Below, piece after piece: positions 23,881 to 34,564 of a DNA stretch of 64,000 nt. A program made the translations under genes and the position numbers. Position 1 is the first letter of the stretch. The number at the start of each line of letters is the position of its first letter. The stretch is from Chinchilla lanigera (taxonomy: Eukaryota; Chordata; Mammalia; Rodentia; Chinchillidae), in the NCBI RefSeq assembly GCF_000276665.1, contig NW_004955472.1, positions 6,528,050 to 6,592,049 of the forward strand, read 5' to 3'. Below the pieces are notes generated by a model, which did no database searches, was not told the DNA's origin, and worked only from the letters and a program-made list of their open reading frames with translations.

Positions 23881-25090
23881 TTAGAGATTTGCTTCTTATA
23901 TTATTAAAAATGGCTAGTTATCTAAATACTATCTTCATATTATCTAAGATAATTCAAGTAATTATTAAAATGTAGCATTCTTCAATAATATAATATTTGT
24001 ATTTTTTTATGTCTTATCTGTTTTACTGGTTGAATATGAAAATATATTGATGACTTTTGTAGGCAGCATCCTATAGTCAAACCTTATAACTTTATTTTGG
24101 GAATCAGCATAAAATATTGTTTCTCTGCCAAACTCTCTTTTTATGTAAGAATTCTAGGCAAAACTGCAGGTGAGGTGGGAAAATATGCACATAGAAAACC
24201 GATGTATTTTCCAACTCAGAGCTTCCTAACATTAAAGTCTCTGCTTAATTAATTTCACATAATATTATCTGCTTGACTTACTTCCTCTCACTAAGCACCC
24301 CTGGGAATATCTGAAATATTGTACAGATGCTCTTACAGAGAATTACATTGCCAAGTAGCATTAGCATAAGTCCACATTCAGCATTAATTTAGGGATTGGG
24401 GCTTGGAGGTGGGAAACTCCTGTATTTCACTTATCTCCAAATTACTGTCTATATTTATGGCTTCCTGTATTAGGAGTTTCTCCAAATGCATGGCTTCCTC
24501 GCTAGGTGGGGATCTCCTGAGGGTTTAACTTTCCCTATCTGAAATCCACAGGCCTCACCAACAGTCTCTAGAGACTTGAACACATGGGCCTTTCTCAGAG
24601 GTCTTTCAAATCCACCCTTCCTCACGTTTTCTCATGCTGTAAGGTCATTCATGGGAAATGAAGAAAGAGAAGAGAAGCATCCCTGGTAGAGAAGGAGCTT
24701 TATATCAAGACAGGAGACATAGCAGAAGTCTGGGGCCATATACACAAAGGTAGGATGACAGTATACAGAATATCAGTTTTGAACCTGAAGAGTGAGTACT
24801 GCCAACCAGTTGGGTAGGGGCCAGCAGTGCAAGGCCTGGAATATATGGCAGGGTTACTAATCTTCATCCTCAAGGTAACGAGGAATCTTAGCCTGATTTG
24901 GAATCAGGTGCCTTGGCTGTGATCTGAGCTTCAGAAAGTTCAGCTGTACAGTAGGTGAGAGATACCTCCACAATTACCGCCTTTTATGTAGGACTCCTGT
25001 TCAGTTGTCCTTTTCATTTTAATTACCATTCATATATTACTTATCATAAATCTCCATAAATCTTGGTTGTGGAAGGTGTGAAAAATAATG
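23881..25090. other. unassigned sequence
   Basis: No gene or confident repeat recognised. Confidence 0.5.
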
Positions 25091-25094
25091 GTAG

Positions 25095-25320
25095 CAATTA
25101 TTTAGTTATTCCAAGGTATTGCAGCATCTCATTTAATCCTCACTAGAACTCAGTGAGATGGATCTTATTTGTCACCATGGCCATTTCACTCACTAGGAAA
25201 ATGAGGCATGGGAATCAAGTAACTCGCCAGATATCACACAACAAACTAAAGAGCCATGTCAAGGCTATCCAGTAACAGGCATGTATCACTAACCACTATG
25301 TTTGTGTGCTTTCAATTGCA
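25095..25320 (+). mobile_element. MIR SINE
   Basis: Near full-length MIR order: 'catctcatttaatcctcact', 'gaactcagtgagatggatct', 'aatgaggcatgggaatcaag', 'taactcgccagatatcacac', then 'aaagagccatgtcaaggcta' and 'aaccactatgtttg'. Confidence 0.7.
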
Positions 25321-25784
25321 ATGCACCATGTTTTTTTCTACAACTGAATTATAATATAAGAAGATTTCAGGTGTTGGAAGCTGAGGATTGCATGTGAATG
25401 AGTCTCCATGAGATGAAAGGCCTTTTATAAACATTGCTGATGTACCACACAGGAAATGTAGAATGTGCTTAACTGATATCAGCTAAGTCTCCCTGTGGAT
25501 ATTATTTCTTTCCTTAATAAAAGTAAGTACTCATTAATGGTCTGTAATGTTTTGTAGGTGGTTAGCTAGACTCATTTAACACATACTTCATTTGTGCGAT
25601 TGCTTTCTATTGATATATTTAATACATTTTTTCATGTAAATCTTCCTTATGAGAACATCTTTATCTAAATTCTAGACACTTCAGATATGCTAACAGCACT
25701 TTCATGTTTTGTATGTCATAGATGATAAATGCAAACAGCTGAGCTATCTTACCAATCAGCAAAGTTTATAAAAATATCTATCTG

Positions 25785-25960
25785 TGTATTATCTCACTAG
25801 TTCTCAAAGAAAACCCCTGGGTAGGCTCAATTATCCCCATTTCATAGATTAAAAAAGACTGAGACTCAAAGAAGTGAAAGAGCTTAGCCAAGGTGCCCCT
25901 GTTAACAATTAGCAGGGATGAGCTGGATCCAACACAATTAGTCCAACCAAGTAGGAAGAG
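25785..25960 (+). mobile_element. MIR SINE
   Basis: Collinear MIR blocks: 'attatccccatttcatagat', 'gactgagactcaaagaagtg', 'agagcttagccaaggtgccc' and 'agcagggatgagctggatcc'. The minus-strand frame across it is spurious. Confidence 0.65.
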
Positions 25961-26885
25961 CTGGTTTTTACCTTGTCCTTGCTGCAATATGCTGCATTGA
26001 AATGTGGATATACAAACAGGAAAATTAAAAATTTGAATGATGAATTGAGCCTATTAACTTATGGACAAAATTGTAATGATTTGGCCAACAGTCTTGTAAT
26101 TTGCAGCATTGCCTTTTCCTCCATATGGGGCAGTGGTTAGTTTAGAACTGAAACATAAATGACCATGTAGGTAATTTCTTCATTGTCAATAAATCAGCTT
26201 TCTCCAAGCTGAACATTTCTGTGAGACACAGTTGGATAGACTGTGGGCCGAAGGTGAAGATTTTTTTTAAGTCAAGATTAGAGTCTAAGAGTAATCAAAA
26301 GACTTTATACATAGTAAGACTTTTTTTTAAAAAGTTATTGCCCTTTTTCTTCTTGATGGGGTCCATTCAGACATATGGATGTTTTGACTAGCTGATATAC
26401 ATGTATATATAATCTAACACAAATTGCAAAGGATGTACTTGAACTCACCAGAAAAAAAATTTTAAATGATTTTCTGAGCACAGCCTATGTTCTCTCAGAT
26501 TTGCTACCTGCATTCATAGTCATAGCTACTTCCAGATTCCGTAAGTAACAGGAACTAACACCTCAAGTTCACCAGCCAATGGGATGGAATTACTCTTGCT
26601 GAACAGTTGATGGCTTCTTCTCTTGAGATTGCAAACTTCATTGCACCTAGGCATAATTACCATCATCGACCTTGGTCTTAAGGACGCTACTTTCAACCAA
26701 CTGTTGTCCGACTTTCTTGGATATTGACTCAAATAACGATGGTATCACCATGTTGTCTTGGACCTTAACTAAAGGTCTTCGCATTGGGAAAAGAAATCAC
26801 CTTCAGGGACAGGCTCCTGGTCACTTCCAACCTTGTCACCTCATTATTCCTCAGAAGCTGAACTGTTGTGAACTAAACATGTCTC
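25961..26885. other. unassigned sequence
   Basis: No confident feature. The 124-codon plus frame (26672-27046) runs into L2 sequence and ends beside the L1 insertion; it is treated as chance. Confidence 0.45.
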
Positions 26886-26889
26886 ATTC

Positions 26890-27045
26890 ATGTGAAGTAC
26901 ACATTCATTTATGCTACTCTCTTCCCATCAATCCTGTGTTCTGTGCCCTTGCCTTAAGCCTTGTCACAGTTGTTCTATCTTCCTTCTCCAGTCCGTCCTA
27001 CATATTTCTGAAGAATGATCTTCCTATAACTTCACTTTGTTTATG
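26890..27045 (+). mobile_element. L2 fragment, left part
   Basis: Resembles the L2 3' region ('cttctccagtccgtcctaca' followed by 'tgaagaatgatcttcctata'). It is interrupted at about 27057 by the L1 insertion and resumes to the right. Confidence 0.45.
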
Positions 27046-27057
27046 ATGTGCCTTTTT

Positions 27058-27487
27058 TATTTTAAAAATTTTAAAAAACTAACAAAACAACAATGAAGAC
27101 AAAATCAAAACAACACAAAAACAACAAAACGATACATGACCTCAAAACAAAATGGTAGGAATTAACAATGGTTGCTACATTACATACTGCTACCTTCAAC
27201 AAAGTTGCTCAGTCCACCAGACATAAGAATGGAAGATTGATCAAACCATCAAAGACAGTAACAAGTAATAAAAAAACATTGGAAATGATGCAGAGCTTCA
27301 CCATACAAGATGGCAGGAGTTCAACAATGGCTCTTATACTGCATATTGTTGTTTTCAGATCAGTCATTCTGATTCCCAGATTCAAGCATGGAAAATTGGT
27401 CAAGAAAAAAGAAAATTTTAAGGATTGACTGTTCCTTTCAACAAACCACAGACATCAGCAATACACCTATTCCAGCTATCCTTATAT
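27058..27487 (-). mobile_element. L1 3'-end insertion, 5'-truncated, antisense
   Basis: A 430-bp insertion bounded by a 15-bp target duplication with one mismatch (27043-27057 and 27488-27502). Its T-rich left end is the antisense poly-A. The internal block around 'ggaattaacaatggttgcta' recurs at 60.6-60.8 kb and, inverted, at 62.84-63.03 kb. The copy at 60.6 kb continues into recognisable L1 3' sequence, so this is assigned to a lineage-specific L1 3' UTR. Frames on both strands are spurious. Confidence 0.65.
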
Positions 27488-27639
27488 ATGCTGTGCCTTT
27501 TTAGAAAGATATATCTTCCTGATTACACAATAATGGAAAATAGCAAGCTTGGTATAGAATGTCCTCGAAAATATGGTGATTCTTGTCTTTCAAGACATCT
27601 CTGTCCTGTATTTCCTAACTTCTACCCTATGCACCTATC

Positions 27640-28020
27640 CAGATGACTGCTCTTCATTCTTTGATCACCTGCCATGACTCTTCACATATGTAGAGGACTT
27701 CGCCTACTATTTTTGCATCTGTTTCTATTCATCAGTATTTCAAGACCTTTTCCTCCAGGAAGCTTCCTCTTTTAAAGAATCTTGTAGTTGAAAGAAACGT
27801 TGCAGTCAGTACATCCAATAACGTGTTTCATGATTTAGTCTTTGCTAAAATATGCTCTGTTAATGCTCACCCAGCTTTTGTCTAGCAACAAGGAAATTGC
27901 ACATAGTTAAGGTATGGGCGATGTCTTATCTCTGTATTCCCGGTGTCTACTCTCCTTTAGATGAATTGTGCATACATGGAATATGTTTGCTAAATGAACA
28001 AATCAAAGAATGACTGACAG
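27640..28020 (+). mobile_element. L2 3' end, right part
   Basis: L2-like blocks: 'tcctccaggaagcttcctct', 'gatgtcttatctctgtattc', 'ccggtgtctactctccttta', and 'tatgtttgctaaatgaac' near the end, matching the usual L2 3' end order. Continues the fragment cut by the L1 insertion. Confidence 0.5.
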
Positions 28021-28022
28021 GC

Positions 28023-28106
28023 TATAATACTAAAACTTAGACTGGGATTCGCTCTTCTGCTGGACACATGGCATTTCTTGCTGAAGATAAGGCACACTCG
28101 TCTCCA
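28023..28106. repeat. 84-bp local direct repeat, copy 1
   Basis: Aligns gap-free with 28592-28675 with 10 substitutions (about 88%). Contains 'gcttctgctggacacatgg'-like and 'gaagataaggcacactc' blocks. Not recognised as a known element. Confidence 0.9.
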
Positions 28107-28107
28107 G

Positions 28108-28290
28108 TCTGTAGAAGCAAGGGTCAACTAACCTTTCTTATAAATGGTCAGAGTGGTATTCTCTGCACAGGGTGTACAGATTTCTGTTTAATCTACTCGG
28201 CTCTGCTATTCTAGCTGAGAAGCAAACATGAACAATATGTGAGCAAACAGCACTGTGGGATATGATGACCTGTAGTTTGTCCACCTCCGC
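28108..28290. mobile_element. hAT-Charlie-type non-autonomous DNA transposon relic
   Basis: Order of blocks 'gggtcaactaacctttctta', 'taaatggtcagagtggtatt', 'ctactcggctctgctattct', 'gaagcaaacatgaacaatat' and 'gtgagcaaacagcactgtgg' matches a common old mammalian MER element of this superfamily. The subfamily is not resolved and the terminal inverted repeats are not clear. Confidence 0.5.
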
Positions 28291-28591
28291 CTTAAGGAAA
28301 CATAAGTCGTTACGAGACAGTTTTTAGATAGTATTCTACCTCCACCACTTCGACTCTCTCCATCCACAGTTTCGTGATATTTACTCACAGGTTCCAAAAT
28401 AACAGCCTACTCCTCTGTTTAAGTTCAGTTCCTGCAGCCATTCTTCATACTGAGTCTCTCTAGTTGGCCTTTCACCCAGATTGTGTTCCATTTGTTTATT
28501 TGGTCCTCTAACCCAAAAAATCAATGTTTCATCTTGAGAGAAACCCTACAAAAATCGTACTCATTTTCTACCTTTGTCTATACATTTGAGG

Positions 28592-28675
28592 TATAATACG
28601 AAAGCTTAGACTGGGATTCGTCCTTGTGCTGGACACATGGTATTTCTCACGGAAGATAAGGCACACTCATCTCCA
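28592..28675. repeat. 84-bp local direct repeat, copy 2
   Basis: Partner of 28023-28106, same orientation, 569 bp downstream. Confidence 0.9.
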
Positions 28676-28679
28676 CGGT

Positions 28680-29480
28680 CTCGTCTACAGCCTTCTGTAT
28701 TAGGGAGTGCTGCTGCAAGAATGGTGTCTGTGCCGGTTAGCACAGCTGAAACCTTTCAAATTCCTCAGTCGTTTGAGAGTTGCTCAAAAAACTTCCACTC
28801 AAACTGATGTGAATAATCTTTTGTCAACCAACTAAATACAACAACAAAAAAATGAAACTAGCCCTAAGAAGCACTTCCTCAATGTGTAACAACTATTTTC
28901 TGCTTCACTGTAGACAGTAAGAATACATTTCCTTCAATTTTGTCTTGTTTTTCTGTCAGAGGAATTTTTCCTAACACTGCATTTATTTTTATGTTTAAGG
29001 CAAATAGTGCAGGGTTAGTGGTGGAATAGCACGAATAAACCAGTGATGACACACTGATTTAAATAGAAAAGTGTAATGATTTGACCTAGAAATAAGTGTT
29101 GGTAAATAAAATAAGCTATAGGGGATGTAAAATGACTTAAAGAATATAGTGAAGCATTCTTCACTGGTTATAAAGGCCTAAGCATATTTTCTCAAAACTG
29201 CAGAGAATTGGTAAATTCTATGTTCTGATTATAAAGGCTGCCTAAAGTAATATTTTACTGGACTGTAAACTGTGCTGACTACATTTCATGCCTGATAAAA
29301 TCCTACATTTATAGTAGCAAATGTAAGCTGTTGCTCCATAACTAATCTTTTAAGTTTTCTGAAACAAAAGTCTTGAGTATTTTATCTAGAAAATTACATG
29401 ATTAAAAGTATCATATTGTTCTTTGACATAGACAAGCACAATTAAAGATTTTGGTGAAAATATTGAAATTAGTGTTTTAA
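28680..29480. other. unassigned sequence
   Basis: No gene or repeat recognised. Confidence 0.5.
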
Positions 29481-29484
29481 TAGA

Positions 29485-29640
29485 ATTTATAGTGTATATG
29501 TATATACATGCATATAGACGTGTGTATACATATACAGTGTATATACTATAAAGTACATATAGTATATATAATATGTACATGTATATACACATATATAGTG
29601 TATATATGTATATATACATATACATGTATACATACATTTT
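29485..29640. repeat. degenerate (TA/TG)n repeat
   Basis: About 150 bp of impure alternating TA, TG and CA. Minus-strand frames here give only Tyr/Ile/Met/Val runs and are not genes. Confidence 0.85.
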
Positions 29641-29965
29641 GATAAAATATAATTCAGGATGTGTATATATGAATATGAATTTATCCCACTACATGTCTAG
29701 GTCCCAGCAGACATAAATATATCAGCATTCCAAATGCAGTATAATTGCTGATATTGTATAATAATGAATAATACATTCTTATTTATGGGCTTACACATAC
29801 CATCTCTGCTTAAACCAACTGCATGGATTAAAGTGTGTGGAAAATCAGCTTAAATTATTCAGAATTGAAGGCAGGAGGATGTAATAGAAAGATGTGCCAT
29901 CTAAAAATACATTTAGAGCCAAATGTGTCTGTGTTTAGTTCTCAGATCTATGTTCTAAGTCAATC

Positions 29966-30161
29966 CTTTTTTTTTGTTTTTTGGGTTTTTTTTTTTTTTG
30001 TTTTTTTTTGTCTTTTTGAGACAGGGTCTCACTATGCAGTTCAGGCTGGCTTTGAACTCTCTTTGTAGCCCAGGCTGGTCTCAAACTCACAGCAGTCCTT
30101 CTGCCTCAACCTCTTGAGTGCTGAGATTACTGGTGTGCACCCCCACACCCGTCCTTGTATC
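29966..30161 (-). mobile_element. B1-type SINE with long poly-T, antisense
   Basis: T-rich tail (29966-30010), then 'ttgagacagggtctcactat', the duplicated 'caggctggctttgaactctc' / 'caggctggtctcaaactcac' pair and 'cttctgcctcaacctcttga'. A short 8-bp flanking repeat (agtcaatc, 29958-29965 and 30162-30169) is compatible with a target duplication. Confidence 0.9.
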
Positions 30162-30189
30162 AGTCAATCTTAACAACATGACTGGATTA

Positions 30190-30635
30190 AAGATTCTAGA
30201 GATATAATTGAATCATGAGGGAATGCATTGGCCAGCCTTCTCATTAGTGGGCCAAAATACTAACAACCTGAAACTCAAAGGAGAGATTGATTTTGGCTCA
30301 TAACATGCAGAGGTTTTGGTCCATGATCGGTGGGCTCCAGGGAAGAAATAGCATGCAGAAGGGCATGGTGGAGGAAATCTGCTTACCCCATGGCAGCCAG
30401 CAAGCAGAGAGAGAGAAAGGAGAGAAGAACCCAGGGCAAGAATACAGCCTTTCGTGTCACACCTCCAGTGATGCTCCTCTTCTGACTGGGTCTCACATTC
30501 TACCGGCATAGTTAACCATGACCTCATCAGTGGGTTGATCCACTGATGAATATAGTTCCCATGTTCAAATCACCTTTCAAAAGCCCACCTCTGTAAGCAT
30601 GAGACTTTTGCAGACAACTTTATATCTAAATAATA
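30190..30635 (-). mobile_element. ERVL-MaLR-like LTR, antisense
   Basis: Reverse-strand LTR blocks: 'gattgattttggctcataac', 'gcagaggttttggtccatga', 'gcatggtggaggaaatctgc', 'ccagcaagcagagagagaga', and later 'agcccacctctgtaagcatg'. It abuts an opposite-orientation copy at 30640-30935. Confidence 0.6.
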
Positions 30636-30639
30636 ACAG

Positions 30640-30935
30640 TGTGCTGTACTCCTCAGTGGATTAATCACTCCACTGATGTTCATAGTTGGTGTGCTGTCAG
30701 GAGGTAGGGCCCAGTTGGAGGAGGTAGATCACTGCAGTTTGTCCTTGGAAAGTACTTTTCTCCCTGGTATGTTTTCCCTGTGCTCTGCTTTCCAGCCTCC
30801 ATAAAGGGAGCAGCTTTTTTCCACCACTGTGCTTCCAGTTGGCTGGCCATGGACTGATCCCTCTAAAACCCTGAGCCAAAAATCAACCACTCTTCCTTTA
30901 AGTTGAGGATCTCAGACAAAAGATCCATAAATGGA
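30640..30935 (+). mobile_element. ERVL-MaLR-like LTR fragment, sense
   Basis: Sense LTR blocks 'gtcaggaggtagggcccagt', 'ttggctggccatggactgat' and 'aaaaccctgagccaaaaatc'. The latter two are the reverse complements of segments in 30190-30635, so the two form an inverted pair. The 5' part of this copy is missing. Confidence 0.6.
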
Positions 30936-30939
30936 AAAA

Positions 30940-31530
30940 CTAACACACATGTCATTTGAATTTTATATTCTTGCTTTAGATAAATGTTCCTGAGAAACAA
31001 AATCTGACCCAGAGTTATTCATGCTAAAATTTACTGGGAAATATACTTGGAATCAGTATGTGTATCATTTTCTCAAATGGCAGAAAGGGGTCTTGGCCTT
31101 TGTACTTGTGTTCATCAGTCATTAAATGGGAAATGCTTATGGGATTAATAACTTTTAGTCCATAGTGCTCCCTCTAGTGGAAGGAGGAACATGCCCTTGA
31201 AGGACTTGGGCGTGTACTCTCCAAAGCCACCACTTTAGGAACACATCAGGGGTCTCGCCAGGACAAGGGAGCTGAGTGATGTCCTAGAGCACCTAACTGG
31301 TTCTGCTTATTTCATGGAAGTTTATTCTATCTGAAAAGAGACCTTGTAAAGTCCTAGAGTGTTACCTTTTTGAGGAAATCTCTAGGAAGTTTAACGAAAA
31401 TACAGCCCTTGCCTCTGCATCTAGTCTCAAGGTCACAACTGATGCCCATTGTTTCCAAATTGCCCTCTCTTCTACAACTCATTCTAGAATCCAGGTATCC
31501 TCGGGCAGCACCTCTGCTGACATGTGTGTA
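30940..31530. other. unassigned sequence
   Basis: No gene or repeat recognised. Confidence 0.5.
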
Positions 31531-31534
31531 TTAT

Positions 31535-31962
31535 CACAGATCGTTTCTTGGTTACTTTTCTCTCATTGCTGAGACAAAATACCTGATGCCTAGAATTAAG
31601 GAAGGAAAGGTTTATTTAGCTCACAATCTGTGGACGTTTCAGTCCATACTCGAATGGCTCTAAGGCAGGGTGGCACATGGCAGAGGGCAACCGTTCATGG
31701 CAGCAGAAAATAGTAAAAACAACACATACTGATTCCAAGTAAAAACAACAAGAGCAAATAATGAAAGAGCAGAAAGAAGACTCTTTCCTTCCCTTGTATT
31801 GTATGTAGGCTACGCACCCTAGGGTGGGTGCAATACTCACACCCATAATTGTAGCACTAGACAATGAATCAACCACAAATTCTAGATTCAGTTGCCTCTA
31901 AAGAGCACACCCATGGCTGCATATGGCTTTGGGGGGACATCCAGACACAGCCCATAGCACAC
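31535..31962 (-). mobile_element. ERVL-MaLR-like LTR, antisense
   Basis: 'tctcattgctgagacaaaat', 'gaaaggtttatttagctcac', 'gtggacgtttcagtccatac', 'tggcacatggcagagggcaa', and 'tttggggggacatccagaca' followed by 'agcccatagcacaca' give the complete reverse-strand LTR order. Confidence 0.65.
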
Positions 31963-32089
31963 AGTGATATAGATCATTACGAAGGAAGCTGAACACCCTC
32001 CTCACCATTCGCTAGTGAGGCTGTGGTACTTTCCTATTTGCTATTAAAAACAGTTAGGGACATAGGAAGAAATGTCGCATGAACTACAC

Positions 32090-33230
32090 AGATGCCAGAT
32101 ATTCTTCCCTGTCCACTGTTAAATATGACAGCTGTACTTATTCCTGATGATGAGTCTGTTACACTTGTCAGTGTACGGAATACTCTGTTTATTACCAATC
32201 ACTTGCTAGAGAAATCCAAAATGATTGTACAGGGCACATCTTACAATTTAATGTGGTTTCTACTATATCCCCTCAAAGAAGCATTCCCGCCTTTAAAAGC
32301 TGGAATCACAGGCCCACAGAGTCTATATGGGTGGGGCTCAAAAGTAAAATTTCATCAGTCAGCCAATGGGAGTAATGCTAAGTTCAAACACTCCTTTTTC
32401 CCTTGGTTTCTAGGACCATGTATTCTATCTACTCGGGAATCAGTCCCCCAAATAGTCGTTGATTTAGTGTGTACTACATCCTTCAGAATGACACCACACT
32501 GTTAAAGGACATCGTCTTTGATACACATGTCAGTTACACTTATTCCCCCCTCCCCCTGCTGGGGATCGAATCCAGGGCCTTATACACGCTAGGCAAATGC
32601 TTTACTACTGAGCAACAAAACCTTAGCGGGCAACTTAAAAGGCTGTTCCATCACTATCAGGTCAGCAAATATACAAGAGTAGGAAACACATACCAGGACA
32701 ACTGGATTTCAGGACTAGATATCCACTGCTGGACTCAGTCCAAAGAAGTTCCATGGGCTTGGGATGGTATTATGCAATACTGTGTGTGGATGTACCAAGT
32801 GCTCTGTCAGCTTTCAGATCATGGGGTTGAACAAGGACTCATAGGCATGGAGGTCAAACTCTCTTCTTTGGAATTTGGTTTGGTGCTAGTCAAATGAATT
32901 ACTGCCCCTTCTCAGGTGGAAGAAGTCCAGGACCATCCCTGGCCAAGGAGCTGCTTGGGCTCGGTGAGGAGTAGTACTGGCCCCGAAGCTCAGCTTTGGT
33001 CTGTGTTCCTCATCAGTGTGGCCACATATGGGAAATCAGGATGGGATTAAGTGGGTCACACGAAACAGACAGGTGCTAATGCAGGGATTGACAGGAGGAT
33101 GTTCTAAGGCTTTAAAAATGAATGTGTATAGTAGGAAGATGGAAATTCTTGAGCAGATTATCAGAAAAATAATGATTGGGAATGCATTAAAGTACATGTC
33201 CGAGTGGTGGCAAACCTATAGTTTGTAAGT
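32090..33230 (+). mobile_element. possible ancient ERV-derived or other old repeat remnant
   Basis: Open over two overlapping plus-strand frames of 137 and 142 codons (32092-32505, 32469-32897), and text such as 'tcagtcccccaaatagtcgt' and 'tactacatccttcagaatga' looks like sequence I associate with old mammalian dispersed repeats. I cannot name the family. The second frame runs straight through the antisense ID fragment at 32553-32622, so it is not an intact gene. Confidence 0.3.
32553..32622 (-). mobile_element. old ID-like SINE fragment, antisense
   Basis: 'tgctggggatcgaatccagg', 'cgctaggcaaatgctttact' and 'actgagcaa' correspond to the reverse-strand B box, middle and A box of a tRNA-derived SINE. 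More diverged than the young ID copies, and different in the B-box flank. Confidence 0.65.
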
Positions 33231-33394
33231 TTTTTTTTTTTTTAACAAAAGATATTAATGTATGAGCTGTGCTTTCTAAACTAATGTTAGTATTCAAATT
33301 TAATTGCAACCTTTGCACTTGTGGTAAATATGTGGGTTTTGGGTTGCAGTTGGAGCAGTCGTCTCTAAAATGTTTACCATCACTAATATAACAG

Positions 33395-34560
33395 TTCTCA
33401 GAGTATGGCCATTTTAAAAATATTAGTTCTTCTTATTCTGGAACAGAAAATATCTTTCATCTTTGATCTCCTTTTTAGAGTATAATAGTTTTCATTACAG
33501 AGATCTTTCACTTCTTTTGTGAAGTTAATTCCTAAGTATTTAATTTTTCTGGAAACTATTGTGAGTGGTGTTGTTTTCCTAATTTCTTTCTCAATGGGTT
33601 CATTATTGGTGTATAGGGATCCTACTGATTTTTGTGTGTTGATTTTGTATTCTGCTACTTTGTTTCTTTGTTCTAGGAGTCTTGTGAAATTATTTTGAAT
33701 CTTCTACATAGAAGATCAGGTTGTCTTTGCATAAGGCTAGTTTAACTTCTTCCTTTTCTATACATGTTTCCTCATATCTTGTCTTACTTACCTGTTCTGG
33801 ATAATATTTTGAGTATTATATTGACTATGAATGGAGATAATTGACATCCATTTCTTGTTCCTGATTTTAGCAGTAAAGTTTTCAGTTTTTTCACCATTTA
33901 ATATGAAATCGGTAGTAGGTTTTTCATAAATGGCTTTTGTCAGATTGAGATAAGGTCATTCTATATCTATTTTTCTTCAGGGTTTATTTTTTTATCATGA
34001 ACAGATATTGAAATTTGCCAAAGACATTCTCTGCATCTATTGAGATGATCATGTGATTTTTGTCCTTGCTTGTATTTATGTATAATGTCTCTTAATTTGT
34101 GTATGTTGAACCATCCTTGCAGTCCTCAGATGAAATCTACTAGTCGTGATTTATGATCTTTCAGTGATTTTGTTGCATTCTGTTTCTCAGTATTTTGTTG
34201 AGAATCATTGCAGTGTCTTCATTAATGAGATTGGCCTATAGATTTTTTTTTTAAGTTGAGTCCTTACCTATTTTTGGAATAAGGTAATGCTAAGTTCTAG
34301 TTGACAGTGAATGAGCTGGACAGTATTTCTTTTCAATATCACGAAAACATTTGAGGAGTATTGGCATTAGATCTTCCCTTAGTTCTTATGGAATTCAGTG
34401 GTGAATCCATTGAGTGCTGGTCTTTTCTTAGCTAGAATTTTCTTTTTATTACTCCCTTAATTTCATTGCCTTTTATTTGGATTATTCATAGTCAGTTCCT
34501 ATGTTCCCCTTTAAACTTAATTTCATTTTGTTCAAGATTAGTCAATTTTCCAGTTGAAAA
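33395..34560 (-). mobile_element. L1 ORF2 fragment (reverse transcriptase region), antisense pseudogene
   Basis: On the plus strand the order is the exact reverse-strand order of L1 ORF2: 'gttttcattacagagatctt', 'aagttaattcctaagtattt', 'cattattggtgtataggg', 'actgatttttgtgtgttga', 'tctctgcatctattgagatg' and 'attgagtgctgg'. The reading frame is destroyed by stops and indels, so there is no active enzyme. Both ends of the element are missing. Confidence 0.85.
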
Positions 34561-34564
34561 TATC

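Noticed and set aside
29386..29637. Tyr/Ile-rich minus-strand frame
   Set aside because: Translation of a degenerate TA/TG repeat.
32092..32897. Two overlapping plus-strand frames of 137 and 142 codons as a possible gene
   Set aside because: The second frame runs through an antisense tRNA-derived SINE fragment, so the translation is not a conserved protein. The region resembles old repeat sequence.
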